NCBI GenBank assembly: GCA_025060015.1
Contig: JANXDB010000037.1
Location: forward strand, 1-49,883
Direction: 5' to 3'
Length of the DNA stretch: 49,883 bases
Origin: Caldimicrobium sp.
GTDB taxonomy: Bacteria > Desulfobacterota > Thermodesulfobacteria > Thermodesulfobacteriales > Thermodesulfobacteriaceae
Shown in pieces: positions 16,877 through 25,299 of this stretch. A program made the translations under genes and the position numbers. How positions within the stretch are numbered: position 1 is the stretch's first letter; each line of letters starts with the position of its first letter. The notes beneath the pieces are model-generated. The model was not told the origin of the DNA, did not search any database, and saw only the letters and a list, made by a program, of their open reading frames with translations.

Positions 16877-18257
16877 AGCCAAAGTCCTAATAATAGATGA
16901 TGAGATGGCCATAAGGGAGAGCCTCTATCAATTTTTCACTAAAGAGGGATATGAGGTAGATCTTGCCCCTGATGGGAAAATAGCCCGTGAACTTCTCTCA
17001 AAATATGAGTATGATGTCTGTTTTTTAGATTTGAAGCTTCCAGATGTCAGTGGGCTGGATCTCCTCAGAGAAATCGTTGACAATTCCTTAGATACGCAGG
17101 TCATCGTAATCTCTGCCTATGGTAACATTGAGACAGCTGTTTCTGCCATAAAGATGGGTGCCTTTGATTTCCTTGAAAAACCCTTTTCCATCTATGAGGC
17201 CAAGCTTAACTTGGAAAAGGCCCTGGAGAAAAAGAGGCTTGCCCTGGAGAATCTTTACCTGAAAATGAATCTTTACGAGAGGGAGGGTAAAGTTCCCTTA
17301 ATAGGTAAAAGCAAAGCCATAAAGGCTTTACTTGAAAAGGCTAAGGTCTTGGCCCAGACAGATTCCACCATCCTCATAACCGGTGAATCCGGCACAGGTA
17401 AAGGGCTTTTAGCTAAGAAAATTCATGAATTCGATCGCCTCTATCCAGGTCCTTTTGTCTGCGTGGACTGCAGCTGTATTGTCCCTACTCTTTTTGAAAG
17501 TGAACTCTTTGGACATGTGAAAGGTGCCTTCACAGGGGCTCATTCTTCGAAAATCGGGAAAATTGAGCTTGCTCAAGGCGGATGTCTTTTCTTGGATGAG
17601 ATAGGAAACATCCCCCTTGATCTTCAAGCAAAGCTTCTCAAAGTGGTTGAGGAAAAGGAATTCTCACCTGTTGGTAGTCTAAAAATCGTAAAGGCAAATG
17701 TTAGAATAATCACTGCCACCAACAAAAATCTAAAAGAGGAGGTTAAAAGGGGATCCTTTAGGGAAGATCTTTATTATCGCCTTAATGTAGTCCATCTCCA
17801 TTTGCCCCCACTCAGGGAGAGAAAGGAGGATCTTCCTCTTCTATGTGATTATTTTCTCAATTTCTACGGAGAAAAATACAAGTGCACACCTAAAAAACTC
17901 AGTCCAAGGGTTTTGGAGATCTTCTTTCAATACCCTTGGCCTGGTAATGTGAGAGAGCTTAAGCATCTCATTGAGCGATTGGTGATCTTCAGTAAGGGGT
18001 CAGAAATCACCGAAAAAGATCTACACTTTGCTGGTTTTGAGCGATCTGAAGATGAACAGGGGATTAAATCTGAGAGTGAATTGATCCAGGAGGTTTTGCC
18101 AAAAGATGACACCATCTTACCACTAGAAGAGATAGAAAAAAACTACATCTTAAGGGTCTTAGATGAACTTAAATGGAACAGGAGCTTAGCGGCAAAGAAA
18201 CTAGGTATTGACCGGAAAACTCTCAGAGATAAATTAAAAAGGTGGGGCAAAGCTTGA
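16866..18257 (+). CDS. NtrC-family sigma-54 response regulator
   Basis: Activates sigma-54 promoters after phosphorylation by the adjacent kinase. In the 463-aa protein the receiver domain has acidic Asp11-Asp12 and phosphoacceptor Asp55 (CFLDLKLPD). The AAA+ domain has the Walker A loop GESGTGKG (173-180), the sigma-54 contact loop GAFTGA (220-225) and LFLDEIGNI as Walker B. The C-terminal Fis-type helix-turn-helix reads WNRSLAAKKLGIDRKTLRDK. I found no clear sigma-54 promoter in the window's intergenic regions, so its targets may lie elsewhere. Confidence 0.94.
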   Translation: MNFKAKVLIIDDEMAIRESLYQFFTKEGYEVDLAPDGKIARELLSKYEYDVCFLDLKLPDVSGLDLLREIVDNSLDTQVIVISAYGNIETAVSAIKMGAFDFLEKPFSIYEAKLNLEKALEKKRLALENLYLKMNLYEREGKVPLIGKSKAIKALLEKAKVLAQTDSTILITGESGTGKGLLAKKIHEFDRLYPGPFVCVDCSCIVPTLFESELFGHVKGAFTGAHSSKIGKIELAQGGCLFLDEIGNIPLDLQAKLLKVVEEKEFSPVGSLKIVKANVRIITATNKNLKEEVKRGSFREDLYYRLNVVHLHLPPLRERKEDLPLLCDYFLNFYGEKYKCTPKKLSPRVLEIFFQYPWPGNVRELKHLIERLVIFSKGSEITEKDLHFAGFERSEDEQGIKSESELIQEVLPKDDTILPLEEIEKNYILRVLDELKWNRSLAAKKLGIDRKTLRDKLKRWGKA

Positions 18258-18270
18258 TTAGATTAACTTC

Positions 18271-19776
18271 ATGAGAGTGTTATTAGTTTATCCAGCCTAT
18301 CCAAATACCTTTTGGAGTTTCAGATATGCCTTAAGGCTTGTTAACAAAAGAGCTTCGCACCCTCCTCTTGGATTACTCACTGTAGCTAGTTTATTGCCCA
18401 CAGATTGGAAGCTCAGACTTGTGGATCTCAATGTAGAACCTTTGATGGATAACGATTTAAAGTGGGCTGATCTTATATTGATCAGTGCTATGTCTGTTCA
18501 AAGGGAATCTGCAGAGGAGGTCATTAAAAGGTCTAGAGTCTATAAAAAGAAAATAGTAGCAGGAGGTCCCCTATTTACAGCCTTTTGGCAGGATTTTGAG
18601 GGAAGTGTTGATCATCTCATCTTAGGTGAGGCTGAGGTCAACTTTCCCCAGTTCCTAGCTGACTGGGAAGAGGGAAAGCCTAAAAGCATCTATCAGACCA
18701 AAGACTTTGCCGATCTTACCAAAAGCCCAGCTCCAGCTTATCATCTCATCAACCTCTCTCATTACTCCAGTATGTGTATCCAATACTCTAGAGGTTGTCC
18801 CTTCAATTGCGAATTCTGTGACGTGACCAACTTATTTGGCCACAGGGTTCGAACAAAAAGTGTTGATCAGATCCTTACAGAATTGGAAAATCTTTTCAAA
18901 CTCGGTTGGAGAGGATCTCTTTTCTTTGTTGATGATAATTTCATCGGAGGAAAGAGGAAAGTCAAGGAGGAGGTATTACCCGCCATTGTTAAGTGGCAAG
19001 AAGAACACCACTATCCCTTCTACTTCTACACCCAAGTTTCTGTAAATTTGGCCGATGATAAAGAACTTATAGATCTAATGGTGAAAGCGGGATTTACCGC
19101 CGTTTTTATCGGTATTGAAACTCCCTCTGAACAAGGCCTAGCAGAGGCTAATAAAGGCCAAAATAGAAATAGAAATCTTGTTGAAGATATTCGCAAGATA
19201 CAGAGAACTGGTTTAGAGGTTATGGGAGGTTTTATTCTGGGTTTCGACAGTGATCCACCAGATATATTTGAAAAACTAATTTCCTTTATCAAAGAGAGTA
19301 GAATTGTTATTGCTATGGTTGGCTTACTGAACGCACCCCCGGGAACGAAACTCTATCAAAAATTACTATTTGAAAACCGGATTAAACCCTTTTTTAAAGG
19401 GGACAATACCGATATGTCAACTAATATCATACCTAAAATAGGCTATACCGAGCTTATAGAGGGCTACAAGAGGGTCATAAAAAGTCTTTACAACAGGAAA
19501 TCGTACTACGAAAGGATCGGCAGTTTTTTAGAGGACTTTACCTGGAAAAGCCCTTTCAAACCAGATAAACACTATTTAAAGGTAAACTACGGAAACCTTC
19601 TTGGCCTATTTAAAATTCTATTCAGGTTCGGCTTGCTTGAAGGAAATAGACTGGATTTTTGGAATCTGATCCTAAAAACCCTGAGAAAAAAACCACAGAA
19701 TTTTTCTGTTATCCTGGCACAGGTTGCCAGTGGCTATCACTTCAGGTCTATTTTCAAGGAAGCTTTTTCAGATTAG
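18271..19776 (+). CDS. B12-binding radical SAM protein, HpnP-like (DUF4070 type)
   Basis: Predicted cobalamin-dependent radical SAM enzyme, 501 aa. An N-terminal B12-binding fold (about 1-135; PPLGLLTVASLLP and GGPLFT) precedes a radical SAM domain with Cys176, Cys180 and Cys183 in SRGCPFNCEFCDV, then a C-terminal region with the VGLLNAPPGTKLYQKL segment seen in the DUF4070/HpnP group. Members include hopanoid C2-methylase HpnP, but many relatives have unknown substrates and no hopanoid gene is seen here. It begins 13 bp after the regulator stop, so it may share that operon. Confidence 0.85.
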   Translation: MRVLLVYPAYPNTFWSFRYALRLVNKRASHPPLGLLTVASLLPTDWKLRLVDLNVEPLMDNDLKWADLILISAMSVQRESAEEVIKRSRVYKKKIVAGGPLFTAFWQDFEGSVDHLILGEAEVNFPQFLADWEEGKPKSIYQTKDFADLTKSPAPAYHLINLSHYSSMCIQYSRGCPFNCEFCDVTNLFGHRVRTKSVDQILTELENLFKLGWRGSLFFVDDNFIGGKRKVKEEVLPAIVKWQEEHHYPFYFYTQVSVNLADDKELIDLMVKAGFTAVFIGIETPSEQGLAEANKGQNRNRNLVEDIRKIQRTGLEVMGGFILGFDSDPPDIFEKLISFIKESRIVIAMVGLLNAPPGTKLYQKLLFENRIKPFFKGDNTDMSTNIIPKIGYTELIEGYKRVIKSLYNRKSYYERIGSFLEDFTWKSPFKPDKHYLKVNYGNLLGLFKILFRFGLLEGNRLDFWNLILKTLRKKPQNFSVILAQVASGYHFRSIFKEAFSD

Positions 19777-19795
19777 TTAAATTTTTCACTTTTAG

Positions 19796-19821
19796 TGTAA
19801 TTTTTTTTATGTAGGATTACA
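19796..19821. promoter_or_regulatory. Inverted repeat upstream of thi4
   Basis: TGTAAT, 14 bases, ATTACA, about 34 bp before the thi4 start and inside an AT-rich tract. The half-sites and spacing could bind a dimeric regulator, but AT-rich sequence makes chance likely. I could not see a TPP riboswitch in the 78-bp gap. Confidence 0.25.
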
Positions 19822-19854
19822 TTAAATTAAAATAACTGAGAGGGGGTAAACTTC

Positions 19855-20655
19855 ATGGAGTTTGATATCAATCGCGCTATTATCATTGCGGGTATGAAGG
19901 ACATGGAGGAGTATAGTTCAGTAGATGTTCTCATTGCTGGTGCAGGCCCATCGGGTTTAACTGCTGCTAAGTATTTAGCAGATAAGGGGCTTAAAGTTTT
20001 GATATATGAAAGAAGGCTTTCCTTTGGTGGTGGTATTGGTGGTGGTGGTAATATGATACCGAAAATTGTAGTCCAAAGGGAAGCTTTACCAATAGTAGAG
20101 GATTTTAATATCAAATACCAAAAATTTGAAAAGGATCTATACACTATAGATCCGGCGGAACTTATTGCCAAACTTTCCGCAGGGGCCCTTGATGCCGGGG
20201 CTAAAATCATCCTTGGGGTCAATGTTGATGATGTTATTGTAAGAGATAATCCACCAAGGGTGGTTGGGGTTCTCTGGCATTGGACCGCCATACAACTCTC
20301 TGGACTCCATGTGGATCCTCTTTACACTCAATGCAAAGCCCTTGTGGATGCCACTGGACATGACGCAGAACTTGTGGCCATAGCAGGTAGAAAAAATCCC
20401 GAACTTGGTATTGAAATTGCAGGGGAGAGATCAAACTGGACAGAGGTTTCAGAGCGTGTGGTAGTAGAACACACCGGTAGAGTTGCCCCAGGGCTATATG
20501 TGACGGGCATTGCAGTCTGTGCAGTCTTTGGACTACCTAGGATGGGACCGATCTTTGGTGGTATGCTACTTAGCGGGAAAAAATTAGCTGATATTATAGA
20601 GGAGGATATAAAAGGTGCCACTAAAGGTAAAAAAGGAAAAAAGAAGGCTTCATAA
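19855..20655 (+). CDS. thi4: Thiazole synthase Thi4, sulfide-dependent type
   Basis: Makes the thiamine thiazole precursor from NAD and glycine. The 266-aa protein has the dinucleotide-binding loop DVLIAGAGPSGLTAAKYL (about 24-41), GGGIGGGGNMIPK (58-70) and the C-terminal PRMGPIFGGMLLSGK. The position that is the sulfur-donating Cys in yeast Thi4 is His152 here (SGLHVDP), as in archaeal enzymes that use free sulfide with iron; that fits an anaerobe. GAGAGGGGGT is the ribosome binding site. The lysine-rich tail overlaps a small zinc-finger gene. thiL lies at 41 kb. Confidence 0.93.
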   Translation: MEFDINRAIIIAGMKDMEEYSSVDVLIAGAGPSGLTAAKYLADKGLKVLIYERRLSFGGGIGGGGNMIPKIVVQREALPIVEDFNIKYQKFEKDLYTIDPAELIAKLSAGALDAGAKIILGVNVDDVIVRDNPPRVVGVLWHWTAIQLSGLHVDPLYTQCKALVDATGHDAELVAIAGRKNPELGIEIAGERSNWTEVSERVVVEHTGRVAPGLYVTGIAVCAVFGLPRMGPIFGGMLLSGKKLADIIEEDIKGATKGKKGKKKAS

Positions 20656-20833
20656 TTGCTCCTGGTGCGGCAAGATAATCAGCGGTGAACCATTGGCTGT
20701 AAAAACCTGCTGTGTAAATAAGCCATGGTATTTTTGCGGCACGACTTGTTATCAACAATTCGTAATCAAGTGGACTAAGAATCAGGATGCTCTATCTAAA
20801 AAAAGGAACACCTTAAGAAAGGGTATGTTTTAA
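20615..20833 (+). CDS. Small cysteine-rich zinc-finger-like protein
   Basis: 72-aa basic protein starting at GTG 20615, inside the last codons of thi4 and in another frame. GGAGG lies 9 bases before it. Cys15, Cys18, Cys32, Cys33, Cys41 and Cys45 (CSWC, then TCC, then FCGTTC) suggest a treble-clef or TRASH/YHS-like metal site. The overlap with thi4 suggests co-translation and perhaps a role in metal or sulfur handling, which is inference. It meets uvrC tail to tail with a 4-base overlap. No named family was recognised. Confidence 0.7.
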   Translation: MPLKVKKEKRRLHNCSWCGKIISGEPLAVKTCCVNKPWYFCGTTCYQQFVIKWTKNQDALSKKRNTLRKGMF

Positions 20834-22650
20834 CCCTGATCCTGAAGGACTGACTCCCTCTGGAGGAATTCCTTTAGGGTCTCAGCTACCCTTTTGTTAA
20901 AGCCAGGGAGTTTTGACAATTCCTCCAAAGGTGCCTTGACGATATCCTGAAGACCCTGGTATCTGGTTAAAAGGATCTCCTTTCTTTTCAAACCAATACC
21001 AGGCACCTTGTCCAGAAGAGAGGTCAAGGTCTCCTTATTTAACCTCTTTTCTGCAAAGGACAAGGCAAAGCGATGAGCTTCGACCATGACTCTGCCAATG
21101 AAATGATAGACCTCTTTGTATTTCGGCAGAAATAAAGGATTTTTTCTTCCAGGCAGATAGACCTTTTCAGGTTCTCTTTTTTCGTTCTTGGCAATGCTTC
21201 TTACTTCCACATCCCTCAAGTCAAGATCTTCAAGAACTCTCAAAGCTGTCTCCAAATGTCCCTTCCCTCCATCAATAAGTATCAGATGAGGAAGGTTTTT
21301 GTCAACCATTCCCCTTTGAAGCCTTCTTGTTAAGACCTCATAGAGCATGGAGAAATCATCTCTTGCCTCGGTCTTTACTTTGAAATATCTATAGCGACTC
21401 TTTTCTGGTTCGCCCTCAAAGAAGCACACTATAGCTCCGACCCTAGCTTGCCCATAGTATTGAGAGAGGTCAATGGCCTCAATGTATCTTGGCTCCTCAG
21501 CTAAACGAAAGACCTTTTTAACCTCTTCTGCTAAGCCGCTATACCAAGGACTCTCCTTTCTTTTAGAGATTATCATAAAGTTTTGCAGGTTTCTTTGTGC
21601 TATGTTCTTTAGGTGTTTAATTTCCTCTGTCTCATTAAAGGTCTCCAATATAACCTCTTTTCCAGCCTGCTCCCTTAAAATTTCCTCCTCCTGATGAAAA
21701 TTCTTCCACAGTTCAGGTAAGATAATTCTATCGGGTATAATCTTTCCCTCTAAGTAAAACTGCAAAATGACATCTCTTAGCGGAGATTCCTCAGTAAGAT
21801 TTTTTTTGACTTTAAAGGTCTGATATCCGTATAGATAACCGTAGCGCACATACAAAACAATGAGGTAAAGGTTGTCCCTATCCTCTGTCCACTGCCAGAG
21901 ATCAAGATCCACAGGATCACTGAGAACTACGGCCTGTTTTTCAAGGATAACTTCAATATCTCTGATTCTATCCCTTAAAAAGGCTGCCTTTTCAAATTCC
22001 AGATTTTCTGATAGCTCTTCCATTTCCCTTTTCATTCTTTCTAATAGTTCAGATCCCTTTCCTTGAAAAAAGTCTATTACACCTCGGACCATGGTATGAT
22101 ATCTTTCTTTGGGGATCGAATATATACATGGGGCAAGACATTGACCGATTTGATAGTAAACACAGGACGTCTTTCTTCGCCGCATTTCAGAAAGGCTACA
22201 CTTTCTAAGAGGAAAGGTCTTAGATAGAAGTTTCAGGATTTCTCTTAAAGATCTAGCTGAAGTAAAGGGGCCGAAGTAAAGGGCTTGATCTCCTCTTCTT
22301 CTCTTCCTTACAATTTGCAGGGCTGGATAGTCCTCGTCAAGAGATAACCTAAGAAGGGGATAATTTTTGTCATCTCTAAGTAGCACATTGTATTTTGGGC
22401 GATATTTCTTTATAAAAGTGGCTTCAAGAAGAAGGGCCTCCTTTTCGGTCTCCGTCAGAAAATATTCCAAAGTGGTGGCCTGTTCTAAGAGAACCTGAAT
22501 CTTCGGTGAAAGTAGAGGTCCTCTTATATAATTTGTAATTCTTGCCCTTAAGTCTTTGGCCTTTCCGACATAGAGGACCTCTCCTTTGACATTCTTAAAG
22601 AGATAGACTCCTGATCCCTTTGGAATCTCTTCCAGATTAATGTTTAGCAT
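20830..22650 (-). CDS. uvrC: Excinuclease ABC subunit C
   Basis: Makes both incisions in nucleotide excision repair. The 606-aa protein has the N-terminal GIY-YIG nuclease (GVYLFKNVKGEVLYVGKA, about 14-31), a UVR motif region near 200-235 (LEFEKAAFLRDRIRDIE), the RNase H-like 5' nuclease domain (YIEAIDLSQYYGQA near 385, LILIDGGKGHLE near 450) and tandem helix-hairpin-helix repeats at the end (VPGIGLKRKEILL, LPGFNKRVAETL). Length is normal. Confidence 0.96.
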   Translation of the reverse strand: MLNINLEEIPKGSGVYLFKNVKGEVLYVGKAKDLRARITNYIRGPLLSPKIQVLLEQATTLEYFLTETEKEALLLEATFIKKYRPKYNVLLRDDKNYPLLRLSLDEDYPALQIVRKRRRGDQALYFGPFTSARSLREILKLLSKTFPLRKCSLSEMRRRKTSCVYYQIGQCLAPCIYSIPKERYHTMVRGVIDFFQGKGSELLERMKREMEELSENLEFEKAAFLRDRIRDIEVILEKQAVVLSDPVDLDLWQWTEDRDNLYLIVLYVRYGYLYGYQTFKVKKNLTEESPLRDVILQFYLEGKIIPDRIILPELWKNFHQEEEILREQAGKEVILETFNETEEIKHLKNIAQRNLQNFMIISKRKESPWYSGLAEEVKKVFRLAEEPRYIEAIDLSQYYGQARVGAIVCFFEGEPEKSRYRYFKVKTEARDDFSMLYEVLTRRLQRGMVDKNLPHLILIDGGKGHLETALRVLEDLDLRDVEVRSIAKNEKREPEKVYLPGRKNPLFLPKYKEVYHFIGRVMVEAHRFALSFAEKRLNKETLTSLLDKVPGIGLKRKEILLTRYQGLQDIVKAPLEELSKLPGFNKRVAETLKEFLQRESVLQDQG

Positions 22651-22761
22651 ATTAAATTTTAATTTTAATCACCTTTTAACATAATTTCCACATAACTTAA
22701 ATCCCAGCTCGAAAAGGCAGATCATGTGCTTCCTCTATAGGTGTGTTTTTTCACTAAAATC

Positions 22762-22790
22762 TTGGTAAGGAGAATTTTTCATTTTATAAT
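22762..22790 (+). promoter_or_regulatory. Promoter of the ABC exporter operon
   Basis: TTGGTA (22762-22767), 17 bases, TATAAT (22785-22790). The -10 is exact consensus. The expected start point falls at or just before GTG 22798, so the mRNA would be nearly or fully leaderless. This rules out translation from upstream in-frame codons such as GTG 22741. Confidence 0.7.
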
Positions 22791-22797
22791 AGGATTT

Positions 22798-23655
22798 GTG
22801 AGTGATATAGCTCTTCAGGTAAGGAATCTTCATAAAACTTATGGCAAAATTAAGGCCCTAAAGGGTATATCCTTTGAGATCAGTATGGGGGAACTCTTTG
22901 CCCTCCTTGGGCCAAATGGAGCAGGTAAAACCACTACCCTAAGAATTCTCTCAGGGTTGACCACCCCTGATTCCGGTGAGATATTTCTCTTTGGAAAATC
23001 TCTTCTGAAAAATGAAATCTATGCTAAAACTAAGATCGGTTTTGTCCCTCAACACCTCAATCTTGACTTAGACCTCACCGTGGAGGAAAACCTTCTAATT
23101 CATGGTCTTCTATACAATCTCTCCCTTCGAGAGATAAGAAAAAGATCATTTCAACTCCTTGAGCTTGCCTCCCTTAGTGATCGAAGAAAAGCGAAGGTAA
23201 AAGAGTTGTCTGGAGGGTTAAGAAGAAGACTTCTTATAATCAGGGCACTTTTGCACCATCCAGCGTTACTTCTTCTCGATGAACCAACTGTGGGTTTAGA
23301 CCCACATATAAGAAGAAAAATATGGAGCTTCATAAAACAGATACAGGCCAAGGGCACTACCATCCTCCTGACCACCCACTACATGGAGGAGGCTGAAATA
23401 TTAGCTGATAGGGTGGCCTTCATATTTTCAGGAAATATCATTGATACTGATACTCCCACGAATTTTATAAAGAAATTGGGCCAGATAGCCATAGATATCT
23501 TTTTCGATGGTGAAATGCATACAAAATACTTTCATTCCAAAGAAGAGGCAGAAAAAGCCCTCTTGGAGTACAGCCAGAAATACAATGCCATAACCTTAAG
23601 AAAGGTATCCCTAGAGGATGTATTCATAAAATACACCTCATCTCAAAACCAATGA
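22798..23655 (+). CDS. ABC transporter ATP-binding protein (ABC-2 export type)
   Basis: ATPase of a two-gene ABC-2 exporter, 285 aa from GTG 22798. Walker A is GPNGAGKTTTLRIL (near residue 38), the Q-loop is FVPQHLNLDLDLTVEEN, the ABC signature is LSGGLRRRLLIIRAL and Walker B is LLLLDEPTVGLDP, followed by the His-switch TTHYMEEAE. The C-terminal ~70 residues resemble the extension of DrrA/NatA-like ATPases. The substrate is unknown. Start chosen from promoter position; the gene overlaps the permease by 4 bases (ATGA). Confidence 0.92.
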   Translation: MSDIALQVRNLHKTYGKIKALKGISFEISMGELFALLGPNGAGKTTTLRILSGLTTPDSGEIFLFGKSLLKNEIYAKTKIGFVPQHLNLDLDLTVEENLLIHGLLYNLSLREIRKRSFQLLELASLSDRRKAKVKELSGGLRRRLLIIRALLHHPALLLLDEPTVGLDPHIRRKIWSFIKQIQAKGTTILLTTHYMEEAEILADRVAFIFSGNIIDTDTPTNFIKKLGQIAIDIFFDGEMHTKYFHSKEEAEKALLEYSQKYNAITLRKVSLEDVFIKYTSSQNQ

Positions 23656-24389
23656 AGGGATTCTTAGCCACCTATCTTAGAGAGATTCTCCTTTTAAAAA
23701 AGAGATTTTTCAGAGTTTTACTATCTCTATCAATAAATCCCATTCTTTATATCCTAGCCTTTGGAATTGGATTGGGAAAAGGGCTTTATTTAGAGGGAAG
23801 GCCTTACTTAGAATTTTTGATTCCGGGACTGATTTCGGCCAGTAGTATGTTACAGGCCTTTGCCATTAATGTAGAAATCAATGTGGCAAGGTTTTATCTC
23901 AAGGTTTTCGAGGAATTTCAGGGTGCTCCAATCTCCCCTCTGAGTTATGCCTTAGGCGAAGTGTTGTCTGGTATCACTAAGGCCTTTTTATCAACCTCTG
24001 TGATCCTGGGCATAACCTTCTTACTTGGCGGTGTCTCTATTAAGATAAACCTTCTTTTTTGGATTGTGGTTTTTATCAATGCTTTCATATTCGCCTCCCT
24101 CGGTCTTGCCTCTGCTATGACCATAAAAGCCCATGCGGATCAAACGCTTATCACCAACTTTATCATTACACCTATGATGTTTCTCGGTGGTACTTTTTTT
24201 CCTACAAGCAATCTGCCTGCCTTCATCCAGCCTTTAGTTGAAATTCTACCGCTAACCCTTGTTTCCAAGACTCTAAGAGATATAGCATGGAACAAACCCT
24301 TAGATTATTCAGACCTTGTTCTATTAATCACCTTGGCTATTTTTGCCTTCCTTCTTGCTCTATACACCATTAACAAGGCCAAAGACTAG
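23652..24389 (+). CDS. ABC-2 type transporter permease
   Basis: Membrane partner of the preceding ATPase, 245 aa with about six hydrophobic helices. The central segment TNFIITPMMFLGGTFFPTSNLPAFIQPLVEILPLT (given as its position, about residues 173-207) is the ABC-2 family signature region. The small size and single permease fit the DrrB/NodJ group of exporters (drugs, lipids or polysaccharides). The sequence gives no substrate. Confidence 0.92.
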   Translation: MKGFLATYLREILLLKKRFFRVLLSLSINPILYILAFGIGLGKGLYLEGRPYLEFLIPGLISASSMLQAFAINVEINVARFYLKVFEEFQGAPISPLSYALGEVLSGITKAFLSTSVILGITFLLGGVSIKINLLFWIVVFINAFIFASLGLASAMTIKAHADQTLITNFIITPMMFLGGTFFPTSNLPAFIQPLVEILPLTLVSKTLRDIAWNKPLDYSDLVLLITLAIFAFLLALYTINKAKD

Positions 24390-24390
24390 A

Positions 24391-25299
24391 ATGAAAAATC
24401 CTTATTCCCCGATAAAATCTAAGGCTAAACTTCTGACCTTACTTAGTTTTATTTTCAGTATATTCATCTGTCTTCTAAAATTTTTGGCCTATTACTTAAC
24501 CCAGTCTGTGGCTATTTACTCTGATGCTATGGAATCCATTGTGAACATCTTTTCTGCTTTTCTGGCTATGATAGGAACCAAAATAGCCTTGAAGCCCTCA
24601 GATGCGGAGCATCCCTATGGACACACCAAAGTAGAGTATATCATTGCCATTGTGGAGAGTCTTTTCATACTACTAGCCTCCATCTCCATCTTTTGGGAGG
24701 CTTGGCAAAGTTTTTCACAAAAAAGGATACCAGAAAATCTCGATCTTGGCACCCTCTTTCTTCTTCTCGGAACAATCATAAATCTATCTTTAGCCTATGC
24801 TATTTACAGACAAGGGAAAATCGAGGCCTCCCCAATTCTCATATCCCATGCAAGCCATCTCTTCACCGATGTGATCACCACCTTTGGAATCCTAATAGGA
24901 ATAATCTTAGCGACGTTAACTGGTTTTTGGTATCTCGACCCCCTTTTGGCAGTGATAATAAGCTTTAACATACTTTACCTGGGTTATAAAATCCTAAAAG
25001 ATGCTCTAAACTCTCTCATGGACGTTAGCCTTAGTAAAGAAAAGATCGATGATATCCACCGAATCATTGAGGAAAGTCTAAGAAATTATCCTTATAAAAA
25101 CATTTACATTTTTGATTTTAAAAGCAGAAAAGCAGGAAGAAAGAATTTTGTTGAATTCAACCTAGCCTTACCAGGAGAGCTCACCGTTAGGACGGCTCAT
25201 GAACTCTGCGATAAATTAGAACAGAGGATTCTAGAGAACTATCCTGAAGTCCACGTTATAATTCATGTGGAGCCAAATAAGATCGAGGAAATCACTTAA
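24391..25299 (+). CDS. Cation diffusion facilitator (metal efflux)
   Basis: Metal-proton antiporter of the CDF family, 302 aa. I placed the start at ATG 24391, one base after the permease stop; an in-frame codon at 24343 lies inside the permease gene. Six hydrophobic helices include metal-site motifs YSDAMESIVN (about residues 46-55) and HASHLFTDVITT (about 152-163), with HPYGHTKVEYI in the loop after helix 2. The cytoplasmic C-terminal domain contains EVHVIIHVEP. The metal (Zn, Fe or Mn) cannot be told. The end overlaps resB by 8 bases, tail to tail. Confidence 0.9.
   Translation: MKNPYSPIKSKAKLLTLLSFIFSIFICLLKFLAYYLTQSVAIYSDAMESIVNIFSAFLAMIGTKIALKPSDAEHPYGHTKVEYIIAIVESLFILLASISIFWEAWQSFSQKRIPENLDLGTLFLLLGTIINLSLAYAIYRQGKIEASPILISHASHLFTDVITTFGILIGIILATLTGFWYLDPLLAVIISFNILYLGYKILKDALNSLMDVSLSKEKIDDIHRIIEESLRNYPYKNIYIFDFKSRKAGRKNFVEFNLALPGELTVRTAHELCDKLEQRILENYPEVHVIIHVEPNKIEEIT

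Noticed and set aside
19777-19854. CTGAGA next to GGGGG before thi4, resembling part of a TPP riboswitch
   Set aside because: The other conserved half and the required stems are missing in only 78 bp; the run is the ribosome binding site.
19827-20291. Long minus-strand frame (154 aa) opposite thi4
   Set aside because: It is antisense to a well-conserved enzyme, with low-complexity composition and no motif.
22741-22797. Upstream start of the ABC ATPase gene
   Set aside because: The codons overlap the predicted promoter, and the added residues do not look like the family.
24343-24390. Upstream start of the cation diffusion facilitator
   Set aside because: It lies inside the permease gene; ATG 24391 follows that stop directly and gives a normal start.
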